Assembly: GCA_900491605.1 (NCBI GenBank)
Contig: UESW01003835.1
Coordinates: 1,113,311 to 1,177,310, forward strand
Direction of reading: 5' to 3'
From: Calamus simplicifolius
Taxonomy: Eukaryota; Streptophyta; Magnoliopsida; Arecales; Arecaceae
Length of the DNA stretch: 64,000 bases
Position numbers and translations under genes: made by a program. The notes under the pieces are model-generated. The model saw only the letters and a list, made by a program, of their open reading frames with translations. It did no database searches and was not told the DNA's origin. This document shows positions 46,950-58,881 of this stretch, piece by piece (position 1 is the first letter of the stretch; every line of letters begins with the position of its first letter).

Positions 46950-48800
46950 TGTCGGTGAGGTAGCGGATGTAGAAATCTATCCATGTTGGCTCCTATGTGA
47001 CCGGGAAGACTTCTTCCTTGTCTTCGATACTAGGTCTCTCCAGATGTTCGAGTAGGTGCTTCCCAGAACGTTGTCTGTCAAGGTGGTCAGACGGGAAAGG
47101 GCATCAGCCTTAGCGTTCTCACTCTGAGAAATGTAACTATGTTGAAATATGTCAGCGAGGAGATCATGAGTCAAACCTTCTCCAAGTATCGGGATATAAT
47201 GGGATCCCGTGTCTCGTACTCCCCGTTGGTTTGTTCGAAGATGAGTTGAGAATCATTGAAGGTTCTGAGATGCTTCATTCCGAGCTACTGGGCGAGTCTC
47301 ACCTCAGTCAACATGGCTTTATACTCGGCCTAGTTGTTTGTGGCTTTAAAGAGGAACCGAAGGGCGTATTCCACCCTCTCGCCCTCCGGGCCCGCAAGGA
47401 TGAGATCGGTTCCACTTTCTTGGGAGTTTGAGGCGCTGTCCATATGGAGGATTCAGGTTTCCCTCACATCCTTGAGCTCACCATCTAGTGGCATCATTGG
47501 GGGTTCTTCTGCTTGCTTCTTGGTCCAAGTATACTCGACTAAAAAATTAGCCAAGACTTGGGACTTTAGAGCCGACCTTAATTAGATGAGAGATCGAACT
47601 CTTCCAACTTGATCGCCCATTTAGCCAATCGGCCCGAGGTGTCAGGACGAGCTAGAATAGCCTTAAGGGGTTAGTCTGTGAGCATCACGATTGGGTGAGC
47701 TTGAAAATATGGCCTAAGACGCTGAGCGAAGATGATTAGAGCAAAAATAATTTTTTCTATTTTGGAGTACCTGATCTCGGCATCATGGAGTACCTTGCTC
47801 ACGTAGTAGATAGGCTTTTGGGTTCCATTGGTGTCCAGGCGCACTAGGACGGAGCTGACAGCCTCCGGGGAGGTAGCGAGATAAAGAAAAAGACTTTCCC
47901 AACCTTTTGGCTTCGACAGCAGTGGTGGGGTAGACAGAAATTCCTGTAGTCCTTCAAAAGGTCTTTGGCAGTCTTCTGTCTATTCGAAACCGTTCATTTT
48001 GTGCAAGGCTTTGAAGAAGGGCAGACATCTCTTGGCCGACTTTTGAGAGGAAACGGCTCAGAGCTACCACTCTCCTGGTGAGCCACTGCACTTCTTTCTT
48101 GCTAGCCGGCGGCCTCATGTTAAGGATGGCTCTGATTTTCTCTGGATATGCCTCAATCCCTCATGGTGTGACCATGAAGCCTAAGAACTTCCATGCTGTG
48201 ACCCCGAAGATGCACTTTCACGGGTTCAGTTTCACATGGTACGGTGAAGGTTGTTGAAGGTTTCCTCCAGATCAGAGACATGATTGGAGGTGCTGACGCT
48301 TGTCGTCAGCATATCGTTTATGTATACTTCCATGTTTCATTCGATTTGATATTTGAAGACCTTATTCATCAGTCTCTAGTAGGTAGCCCTGCATTTTTTA
48401 AGCCGAAGGGCATTACCTTATAACAGTAGATGCCTTTCTTAGTTATGAAAAAAGTATTTTCTTCATCATCCGGGTCCATCTTTATTTGGTTGTATCCGGA
48501 GAAGGCATCCATAAAGCTAAGGAGTTCATGACCAGACGAAGAATCTACTAACTGATCAATCCGAGATAGTAGGAAACTATCTTTTGGATATGCCTTATTG
48601 AGGTCGGTCATATCGATGCAAATCATCCAGCTCCCATTTGCCTTGCAGACCATCACCACATTGGCCAACCAATTCGGATAGTGTGCTTCCCAGATATGGT
48701 CGGCAATGAGGAACTTACTGACTTCTTCGTCAATGGCTCTCTGTTCATCAGGGGCAAAACTCCTCTTCCTCTAGTGAATCGGGCGATGCTTTGGGTCAAT
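46950..48800 (-). pseudogene. Gypsy reverse transcriptase and RNase H
   Basis: RT motifs on the minus strand: CIDMTDLNKAYPKD, LLSFMDAFSGYNQIKMD, ITKKGIYCYKVMPFGLKNAG (48369-48668), then EVYINDML near 48320 where Y-x-D-D is expected. RNase H lies at about 47000-47550 with WILHMDSASN and NN*AEYKAML, which has an in-frame TAG. Several other frame breaks occur (for example near 48000). This copy cannot be active. Confidence 0.85.
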
Positions 48801-48817
48801 ATTCAGCCTATGGGTGA

Positions 48818-49504
48818 TCACCTCCGATGATATGCCGGGCATATCCGATGCTGATCAGGCAAAGATATCCGAATTGGTCCGCAAGAAGGCCAGGAGGCAA
48901 TCCCTATCCTCCACAGGAAGAGCTCATGACTAACCCGTACCATCCTTGTCGGGTCATCTTCCAATGGAAAGGTCAGCAACTGCTCAGCCGGCTCCCCTCC
49001 CTTACCAGGCTCCCTAGGATCGGGTGCTCCTAGGACCGGTATGACCATAGGCTCTTGAGGGCTAGAAGCCATATGATAGCACGGTAGGATCAGACTTATC
49101 TTGCCTCGCATCTTGCCGATCCCTCTGCTGGTTGGGAACCTGACGAGCAATTGCTTGGTGGAGATGATCACGTCAAGAAGATTTAAGCCAGGTCGGCTAA
49201 GTATGGCATTGTATGCCAAGGGCACTCGGACGTCTATGAACTTCATAAAAATTGTGCTTTGACATGATGGTGCTCTGGCTATAACTGGGAGGGTAATCTC
49301 ACCTTCCACCCTCACCGAGTCACTTGTGAAACCGACCAAAGGCACCATCACTAGTTGAAGGGAGCTGAGAGATAAGTTTATCCGAACAAAAGCATCATAA
49401 GTAATGATGTCAGTCAAGCTTCCACTGTCAACTAAGATTCGTTTTACAGGATGTTTGACGATTGTCATTGAAATGATGATGCCATCATTGTTTACATTAT
49501 CCAC
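48818..49504 (-). pseudogene. Gypsy aspartic protease
   Basis: A 228-codon frame on the minus strand with ILVDSGSLTDII (DSG active site), then LPVIARAPSCQSTIFMKFID and AYNAILSRPGLN, the order seen in plant Tat-type proteases. The frame is open across this domain but not joined to gag or RT. Confidence 0.85.
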
Positions 49505-50800
49505 CCCAGCTAACTCCCCTTTAGGAAAGGGGATAACATTCTATAACTCTATGTCTCCCTTTGGCCTCTTGGACGCAGAACCTGCCCCTCAAGAAATCAT
49601 CTCCACCATCTTCTCCGTTGGGGTGTTGTCGACATTGGCTTGAGTAGGCAGAGGCTTCATCAGCGCCGGAACAGCTGGGGGTCCTTTTTTGAATAAATTT
49701 CTCGAGGTAGCCCCATTGGATAAATTCCTCAATGGTGCGCTTCAGACTGTAACCGTTTTTAGTGTCATGACCATAGTTCTGATGGGAATGACAATAATGA
49801 CTCTTGTCATGGGCAGCTCCTTTCTTCATCGTGGGAGGGCACTGGAAGTATGGCTCACCTTCGATTTCCATGAGAATGTGAGATCGGGGAGCGAGAAGAG
49901 GGGTGAGCTCATCTTCCCTAGGGGAAGACTCCGACGTCGGTTATCCGATCGGCACGGTGGCTCAGGCTTCTTAGGGCGAAAGGGTCTGCTTGACTCCTTA
50001 CGGGCTGACCTCTTATTGAACCCTCCCTCGGTCTCCCTTTGCATGAAGTCGGCTTCATCAGCACGGATGTACTTTTGCGTATGACTCAAAATCTCGACAT
50101 AGGAGCTGGGTGGCTTCTTATCGAGGGAAAAGGTAAAACGGGAAGGACGAAGTTTCTATTTTAATGCCAGGGTTGCCACCGCATCATCCAGGTGGTAGAC
50201 CTTGAGGGCAGCCATTTTGAAACGGGCCATGAAGTCTCTGAGAGTTTCTCCTTCTTTCTACCGAACGAAGAACAGGCCGTCCACCACTCGAGGAATCCTC
50301 CGACAGGCATCGAAATGCGCCAAAAAGGTCTTCTCCAACAGTCAGAAGGAATTAATACTATGCGGGGGCAGGTGGGAGTGCCAAGCTCGCGCAACCTTCC
50401 ACAGGGTAGCTGGACAAGCCTTGCATAAGAGAGCATCGGTCATCCCCTTGAACTTGCATGAGAGCCTTATAGCTCTCGAGATGATCGAGTGGATTCGTAG
50501 TATCGTCATATGGATCTAGCTGAGGAAGACGAAATATGGAGGGAACAGGTTCAAGATACGGTGAGTGAAGGGAGGACAGGTATTGCAGTCCACCTCCGGC
50601 TGGTTATTGATCTTCTTGCTGAGCTCCTCTAACCGCCGATGGTACTCGTCCAAACGTCTCTCTGCCCTATGGTTGATAGCTAACACCTTCCTTGATAACT
50701 CGGAAGATGAACAAGAAGGGGAAGAACACAGGTGATGGTACCTCCATTTGGGCTCTTCTCCATGCCATCGTCTGGGAGAAGAGTCACCCAAGCTACGGAC
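49505..50800 (-). pseudogene. Gypsy gag
   Basis: On the minus strand: a helical start (RRLDEYHRRLEELSKKIN), LDPYDDTTNPLDHLESYKAL (about 50460-50520), and the C-terminal YCHSHQNYGHDTKNGYSLKR with IEEFIQWGYLEKFI (about 49685-49790), all typical of Tat-type gag. Many stops interrupt the middle part. Confidence 0.8.
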
Positions 50801-51250
50801 AGGGGACTGTGATCTCTTGAGGGTCCCCCGACGAAGTCGTCTGGGTGAGACGTGATGGCGGTGAGTCTCTTGCTAAGGAGATCTCTCCTGAGTGGATTGT
50901 TGGCTGGTTGGTGCAATTGCCATAGGCGGCGTAGGAGCCCTGAACTGGTGCTGGATGGCCATAGACTATTGCTCTTGCAGTTTGTGGACCACCGTGATCA
51001 GGGTCTGGACTTGCTGGGTGAGTGCGGCCAGTTGCTCGGCTTGAGTGGCTACAGCTGGTGGTACGGAAGTAGCTAGACGGTTAGCCTCAGGAGGGTTAGT
51101 AGTAGGAGGGTTAGCCTTCTGTTGTTTAGCCTATTGGCGATGCTCCTCAGCATGACTAATGGAGGCCTTCCGAGCACGCGTCACCACCATCATTGTCGTA
51201 GAGGGAGCGAGGGTTCATAGTTTAGTGTCATAGAGCTCTGCTCTCTCCCC

Positions 51251-51268
51251 CTTACCTGGCGCGCCAAT
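51251..51268 (-). other. Primer binding site region of the gypsy element
   Basis: The minus strand reads ATTGGCGCGCCAGGTAAG right after the 5' LTR, a form common in Tat-type gypsy elements; the purine-rich GGGGGAGAG follows. Confidence 0.8.
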
Positions 51269-51485
51269 CTGTTAACGCCCGATCACCAGCAATGACCTTT
51301 AGATAACACCATGAGGCCGCTGGTGAAGCTTTCTCCTCGCTAGTGAAAGACCTGCAAAAAGTCCCGGGGCCAAAAGTTTCGGCAGAGACCCTTCGACTGT
51401 CAAGTCAGTGGCCGGGATCTCAACCGTAAGCTTGAAGAAGCTTGAAAGAAAGAACATGAGATGGATATATTCTTTGGGTGCTTAA

Positions 51486-51763
51486 GATATTGTTTGGTTT
51501 CCAAAAAGCTATCCTTGAATAAGTATACAAGATAGCATTTGTCGAGGGGATAGCTCAAGGGATAACAACCTTTTTTAAATAACAACTTTGCCATCAAGGG
51601 ATAGCTCTAGTTATTCCTGAGATACCTAGGGAATAAGTCCAGGGGATAATCCTTAACCATGGATTATCCCCTCTGGTTAAACTTTTTCAGAGTTATCCCA
51701 TGTAGTTGTAGCTTTTGGGGATAAGGAGGGATATCCCCCTTATCCCCTATTTTAAACACAGCC
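51486..51763. mobile_element. Tourist-like MITE 1 (278 bp)
   Basis: It begins GATATTGTTTGGTTT and ends TTTTAAACACAGCC, imperfect inverted ends, and is flanked by TAA (51483-51485) and TAA (51764-51766). The interior has many ATCCC/GGGAT words in both orientations. The TAA target and TGTTTGG-type ends fit PIF/Harbinger-derived MITEs. Confidence 0.8.
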
Positions 51764-51766
51764 TAA

Positions 51767-52063
51767 GGTAGTGTTTGCTAGCCCAAAAGTTATCCCTGGA
51801 TAAATGTATAGGATATCATTTATCCAGAGGATAGATGAGGGAATAAGCACATTTTTAAAATTACAAGTCTGCCATCAAGGGGTAACTTTAGTTGTTCATG
51901 GGTTCCCTAGGGAATAAGTTCATGGGATAACCCATGGTTAATGGGTTATCCCCTCTGGTTAAACTTTTTCAGACCTATCCCCTCTAGCTATAGCATTTGG
52001 AATAAAGAGGGATGTCCCTTATCCAAGGGATATCCCTCCTTATCCCCCATATCAAACACTGCC
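51767..52063. mobile_element. Tourist-like MITE 2 (297 bp)
   Basis: It begins GGTAGTGTTTGCTAG and ends ATCAAACACTGCC, flanked by TAA (51764-51766) and TAA (52064-52066). It is similar in sequence to MITE 1 throughout. The two share the middle TAA. Confidence 0.85.
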
Positions 52064-52374
52064 TAAGTGTTCATACCTCGCCAAGGGTCCTTCTTATCCC
52101 TTTTATGGACCATTGGTCCCCATTCGGGGGTCAGCCACATGGAGTTTCATAGAAGAGAATGTCTGATAGACTTATGATAATTACGTGAGCTCGGAGACGG
52201 TTGGTGGGCCTGGTCTTATCAGGGATGCGGGCCAAGAACGGTTGGTGGGCTTGGTATTATCGGGCGCGTGGGCCAGATGGTTGGTGGGCCTAGCTCACGT
52301 GGGGGTCATATAGGCATCATGACTTATTGGAGTTGATGTAGAGGATGATGCCGGAGCGGGAACCGCCTTGAGAC

Positions 52375-52700
52375 GGAGAGCCGCCTCAGATCGGAGCCGC
52401 CTCGGAACGGCAGGGCCATCTTGGAGCGGGGTCGCCTTGAAGAGAAGGGGGGCCACCTTGGGGCAGGGCCGCTTTGGAGAAGAGGGGGCCGCCTTGGGGC
52501 GGGGCTACTTCGAAGAAGAGGGGCCACCTCGAAGAGAAAGGGCCGTCTTAGGACGGGGCCGCTTCGAAGAGGCGGGGCTATTTTGGAGAGGGGCCATCTA
52601 GGAACAAGGCTACCTCGGAGAGAAGGGGGCCGCCTCGGATCGGGGGCTACTTCGGAGAGAAGGGGCCGCCTTGAAGTGGGGCTGCCTCAAAGAGAAGGGG
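52375..52700. repeat. GC-rich minisatellite in the 5' LTR of the gypsy element
   Basis: Same degenerate GGGGCCGCCTCGAAGAG-type units as in the 3' LTR, with different unit order and lengths. Confidence 0.85.
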
Positions 52701-52771
52701 GTGCTTCATTTGGTCTTTGCCATCAGTTAGCCCTAGCCATTAACATTTATATGGCGACATCAGCCATATCA

Positions 52772-54118
52772 CATGCTATTTCAACTTCGCATGAAAGTTA
52801 TCATATGAACCATTGAGGTGAGTAAAACCATAAAATCCATGCTATGCAAGTGAGGCGTGTGTGTGTATATATATATATACACACAAATTAAATATGAGAG
52901 CAACTTTTATGCCTATTCTTGCTTAGAGTCACAATCATTTATATTTATGTTACACATGTCATGTATATATTTTAAATAATCAAGTGTTCAAACATGCATG
53001 CCAACAATCACCTCAAGCGATCATGCGGAGTTGGTGATCGCAATCAGCCTACTTAACAGTTCACGATATTTCCAACCAATTCAGGATGACAATATTGATA
53101 ATTTTCAGTCATAAATGATATATTTTTAAAAGACTTTTTCTATACTATTTCTAACGGTATATAAATCATACCATAAATAAAAAAAATCTAAGATCATAAG
53201 AAATAATATAATAAGTTAAAGATATTAAATAAGATTTTGATCTATGAAATTAAAGCTTAATTATTAAAAAATAAATAAAAATATTTTAAATTTATCATTT
53301 TCAAAATTATAAAAATATGCATCAAATAATATTAATTAAGTATTGAATAAATACTCATCATGGACTGAATAATTTAGATAGTAGTTATGATTGATCTAAA
53401 TGATAATGACTTCTACTAAATAAGAAGAACAACCTATGCATCATTAGACTTTATGCCCATGCTGTCATCATGAATTTTAAAAATTTTGATAAAGTCATTT
53501 GATCCCATAAGGATCTACCTTAGGTGGACATAAATGAAGAACTTTTTTTCTTGCAGAAAATGATGAAAAAAAATTTATTTCCGTAATCCTTTTTTAATAA
53601 ATATGAATACGAATATTAGATAAAAATTTTATATTTATATTTATTTTTAAAAATATAGATACATATCGCATATTAAAAGTATAGATGCAAAATGGATATA
53701 AGTTTGGCCATTAAATTTTATCATCATCAAATTAAAGGCACCTAACTTGAAGATTAATTAAATTAATATTTTATCCTTTAAAAAATCAAGTAGCATTACA
53801 AATAAAATTTATTTTAATTTAACAAACATGCATCTCTCCTTATCGTTACGTCTCCTTAGTTTTTCTTATAACAAACTTGTTCGGTACCCTTGATCTTTTT
53901 GGCATTCCTCCTCGCGTAGATGCCTCCTCCGCTGCCCGCCTCGTCTCCCCACCGCTCCAAGAAGTAGAACCAGTCTCCGAGCGCAATTCAGCGGACCTCT
54001 GACGGTAATTCTTCTATCCCATGACTCTACTACCCATCCACTTCAATCCCTTGCGCTCTTCCTCGAATCTGTTCCCTTTACTTTCTTCTCAATCTTAGGG
54101 ATCGGGTCGATCTCGCCA
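52772..54118. other. AT-rich intergenic sequence and GAUT1 upstream region
   Basis: Mostly AT-rich, with a (TG)n(TA)n(CA)n run at 52858-52886. The last 250 bp become pyrimidine- and GC-rich, as expected of a promoter and 5' UTR. No other gene was seen. Confidence 0.55.
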
Positions 54119-57100
54119 ATGCGCCCCTCAAAACGCCCCCTCGCGGTTCCCGGCGACGACGGGATCCAGAGAAGCCGCGGCGTCGCCGTCGTCAAACTCG
54201 CCGCCCTCCTTTTCCTCTCTGTTATCTCGCCGCTGCTTTTCTTGGCCGCGCGGGGCATACGCACCTCCGTTATGGCCGGTGAGTCCATTCTGTAGCCCTA
54301 AATTCCCGGTCGAAATCGATGTATGTATTCCCAAGATCTGGGTTTGGGAGGCTGATCTTGACTCTGTCAAGTCGACTGGTTTGGAAAGCTTGGGCCATGA
54401 TGGGCAAATCGTTTTTCTAACAGTGGATGAATGCTCTTTAATAATGATAATAATTAACTTAGCAAGACTCTTTGAAAGGAAAAGAAAAATTATATCGGTG
54501 GACTTTTTTTTTTACATGGCATTCGTAGATCTGAGATCTGATAATTATTCTGAATATGAGAAGGTAAGATTTTATGTCATATGCATGTACACTATAAGTT
54601 TTCTTTTAGTTTCCATTAGGGGGTTGAGTTATACAACCTATTAGCTACGGTGTATGGAAAATATTCTTGCATTTTCTTGTCATTGAGGCCTATAAACTCC
54701 ACTAAGACATAGCTTCAGTGAAATGATGCACTTTCTGTCTTATCTTCCAATTCCCTATCATACAGTTACAAATTTCTTTCTGTATTATTGAAATGAAGAT
54801 GCTTTTATTTCCTATATTCTGTTTGATTCTGGGAAGCCTTAAGTCAAATCTTTGTGCTCAGAAGAGAAGTAGTTGTGGTCTTACTGTCTGCAGATTATCT
54901 GGTTATAAAGGAAAAACAGGGAATATGCACTCTGATAATTGGGATTTTTAAAAATGAATTCCTGTAGCTGTCTGTCTTTGTGATGCATTTATCACAGAAC
55001 ACACTTTTTAGCTTATTACGAATTAATGACTACTTTTTATGAACCTGTTTGTGTCTTTTCATAGCTCTTCTCATACGTTCATCTGATTGAGTCACGCTAA
55101 TCTAGAATTCCTTTACTCACAATGCAGATTGGAAGGGCAACCTACATATGTCAAGCAAGCCGGTAATATGTTATTTAGTGTTGCAATATACTCTTTTGCC
55201 TCATGTATGTTAACTCTATAAATAATGTTGCAGATTGTTGATTGGAGGGAACAATGGGCGGTGCGACACATGAAATCTATTTTCACAAAGGAGGTATATG
55301 TTGAATGCTTATAATGGTTTGCCAAGTCATCTGCACATTGCCTTCATCTAGTTTTCTCATGAGCATTGTTTTGTGCTCATAAGTTAGTGTTCAACTAGAC
55401 ACTTGATGTGCCTATGAATTATGGCAACAGGTAATTGATATTATTTCTGCAACCAGAGATGACTTAGGGCCATTGAGCCTTGATTCAGCCAGAAAAAACT
55501 ATGTGTCATCATCATGGAAAGCTGGTGGACAGGATGAAGCTTCGCAGAACTTGACCATTTCAGATGTATTTCCTTTTAACTAAATATAAGTAATAAGTTT
55601 GTGGGGTTTCCCACCCTTAATGTGCCTACTGATCTAGTTGTTTGTTTCATTTTCTTGAAGCCAATTCAAGTAGCTTCAGATGTTGCCCAAAGGGCTTCCC
55701 ATGTCAAATTAGAAATTGTTTCTGCAGTGGGTGACCTGCTAGCAATAGATAAAGGGATTAAAAATGATTCTGGTAATTATTGGCCCTTTTTGGTGTAATG
55801 TTGCAACTGTTTATGTCTCTAGTTTTCAGTGAGTAATATCTTGTTTTTCTGATATGCAGATGGGCATCAACTTCTTGACAATCCGGTGATACTTGCTCGA
55901 AGGGTAATTAATTTTTCACATTTGGTGCCATACTTTAATCACTAACTGCATGAACTCCTTGACTTGAAAAATGCCCTTGAACTGAAATAGTCCATGAAAC
56001 CTGATTCAAGTATATTTGTTCAACCAGACTCCCCTATAGGGGAAAAAAGAGGAATAGGGTACACCTCTTGACAGCACACACCACATATTTTGAATCTTGA
56101 TACTCAGAAGATCTGCTTTGATTAATTTGACCTGGTTTTTCTAAATCTTGAGAACTGTAGCGATTGAGAGAGAAAAGACGCGAGAGGAGAGTGGTTGAGT
56201 TAGTTCAACAGGATGATGTAGCGTTGGTGAAACTTGAAAATGTTGCCATTCAACGCTCAAAAGGTGTAAACTCTGCTGTACTTGGAAAATATAGCATATG
56301 GAGGAAAGATAATGAGAATTCGAATGCTGATTCAACTGTAAGGTTGATGCGAGATCAAATGATTATGGCCAGAGTTTATTCAGTTATTGCTCAGTCAAAG
56401 AACAGGACTGATCTTTATCAGGAACTACAGATTCGGCTAAAGGAAAGTCAAAGTGCACTTGGAGAGGCCAATGCTGATTCTGACCTCCATCACAGGTGAA
56501 GTTTTTTGTCTATTTCCTGTCATTCTACACGAGTATTATTGACTTGAAATATATTATTTCCAGTGCACCTAAGAGAATAAAAGAAATGGGTCAAGTTTTG
56601 TCAAAAGTAAGAGAACAATTGTATGATTGTAAGACAGTAACTCAGAAGCTCAGAGCAATGCTTCAATCAGCAGATACACAGGTTAGGAGCTTGAAGAAAC
56701 AGAGCACTTTCCTAAGCCAATTGGCTGCAAAAACAATTCCCAATGGGATCCACTGCTTATCCATGCGCTTAAGCATAGCCTACTATCTCCTCCCTCCAGA
56801 GAAAAGGAAATTTCCAAGGAGGGAGAATTTGGAAGATCCAAATCTTTACCATTATGCGCTCTTTTCTGACAATGTTTTAGCTGCATCGGTTGTTGTGAAC
56901 TCAACGATCATGAATGCTAAGGTAAGGGTCCCTTTTCTTTTCTCCTTTTGGTTTTTGCAGTTGCAATAATACCTATCCTACCACCTACCCCCTCCATGTG
57001 TGTTTCTATGTCTGTCTCTAATTGTGCACTTACATGGAAATTATGGTGGGGCAACTAATATTGTTATTGGTTTCAGGAGCCAGAGAAACATGTCTTCCAT

Positions 57101-58828
57101 CTGGTTACTGATAAACTGAACTTTGGAGCCATGAACATGTGGTTTCTGTTGAATCCACCTGGAAAAGCAACCATTCATGTTGAAAATGTGGATGAATTTA
57201 AATGGCTGAATTCGTCATATTGTCCAGTGTTACGGCAACTCGAGTCTGCTGCAATGAAAGAATACTATTTTAAAGCTGGTCATCATACAACTCTCACAGC
57301 AGGTTCTTCAAATTTAAAATACCGGAACCCAAAATACCTTTCAATGCTAAACCATCTTCGGTTCTATCTCCCACAGGTTTATCCAAAACTAAATAAAATC
57401 CTGTTTCTGGATGACGACATTGTTGTCCAGAAGGATTTGACAGCTTTGTGGTCTATAGATCTCAAGGGCAATGTAAATGGTGCTGTAGAGACTTGTGGCC
57501 AGAGTTTTCATCGGTTTGACAAATACCTCAATTTCTCAAACCCTCACATTGCCAAGAACTTTGATCCAAATGCATGTGGTTGGGCCTATGGAATGAATAT
57601 GTTTGATCTAAATGAATGGAAGAAGAAAGATATCACTGGGATTTATCACAAGTGGCAGTCATTGGTAAGTGGATTTAATGGTCTTTTCTGAATGCCATTC
57701 TTCTTGAGTTATTGACATTTCATATAGAACACTGATGCTATATTTGGTCTGGTTTGTAAGGCAGCAAGCATGCAGACATTTGCAATGCACGTTTAACAAA
57801 AGCAATAATTATCCTTTTGATTTATATATTTCTTTATTTTATTTTTAGTTCAAATAAAGATAATAACAACAAAAATGAAGACAGATTGAGAAATTTTAAA
57901 ATCAAATATAGAAATAGGAATATAAAATTATAGTAAAAAATTAATATAAATTAGAATTAAATATAAACATAATATTAATAAGAAAAGATCACTTGCAAAA
58001 TTTAGCATATGATGTAAGAAGATAAAATATATAAGAAAATCAATTAGAGTCAATAGAATAAAATAAATTTAAAATTTTTAAATAACAAAAATATAAACAT
58101 ATATTATAAAATTGGAAGCAAAAAGCAATTCTCAAAACAAAAATGCATATGCAAGTAAAATTGAAAAGATAAATATAAAATTAGGTAATAACTAAAAAAT
58201 AAATTTAAACCAAAGATATTAGATGAAAATAGAGACGACATAAATAAATCAAATTGTAAAGAAAATGTAAATAAAAGTAAAGTAAAATATCAGGTGATTG
58301 GTATGAGTCAGAAATACTATAAATTGATATAGGGTGAATGCTAAATTGGAAATATAAATTAGAAGATATGTGTATATGATTAAAAGTAAATTAGACTAAA
58401 AATAAAATTATTAATGAAAAGGTTGAAACATGAAAGTATGATAGAAGAATAAAAATGGATCAATTAACAATTGATTTGAAAATAAAGATACAATAAAGCA
58501 TATTGAAAGAAAAATAAAATAGATTAGCACATAAACTTAAGTAAAACCATAAAAGTATAATAAATATATAATAAAACCAAAGATGCATTATAAAATTTGT
58601 AAAATAAGAAATTTTATAACAACAAAAGGATACTAATGAAATTCCATCAATAAAATAGAATTAAATTAAAGTAATGCTATAGAACAAAAATTTAATATAA
58701 TTTAGATAATTAACAAAAAATAATAATTGATTTAAAATAACAAACTATGAAATTTAATTGGGTATTTGGAAGGAGGGTGGAGATTGGGGGGAAAGGAAAG
58801 GTGGGACATATGAGACATGGATGATGAG

Positions 58829-58881
<53 letters not shown>

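Larger units (their letters stand above)
40698..52771 (-). mobile_element. Tat-type Ty3/gypsy retrotransposon, 12 kb, minus strand
   Basis: Two direct LTRs (40698-41708 and 51270-52771) enclose, in minus-strand order, a primer binding site, gag, protease, RT, RNase H and integrase (the gypsy order). Then come a 144-bp tandem repeat, an ORF on the opposite strand, and a purine tract (plus strand 'gatgcccctccgctc') next to the 3' LTR. The antisense ORF and the gag style point to the Tat lineage. All coding parts carry stops or frameshifts. The flanking pentamers CAGAT (left) and CATGC (right) do not match. Confidence 0.88.
51270..52771 (-). repeat. 5' LTR of the gypsy element, with two MITEs inside
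   Basis: Homologous to 40698-41708. It is longer because of the insertion at 51486-52066. The outer end (GCGACATCAGCCATATCA) aligns with the end of the other LTR (GCGCCATTAACTACAACA) only partly, so the last few bases are uncertain. Confidence 0.85.
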
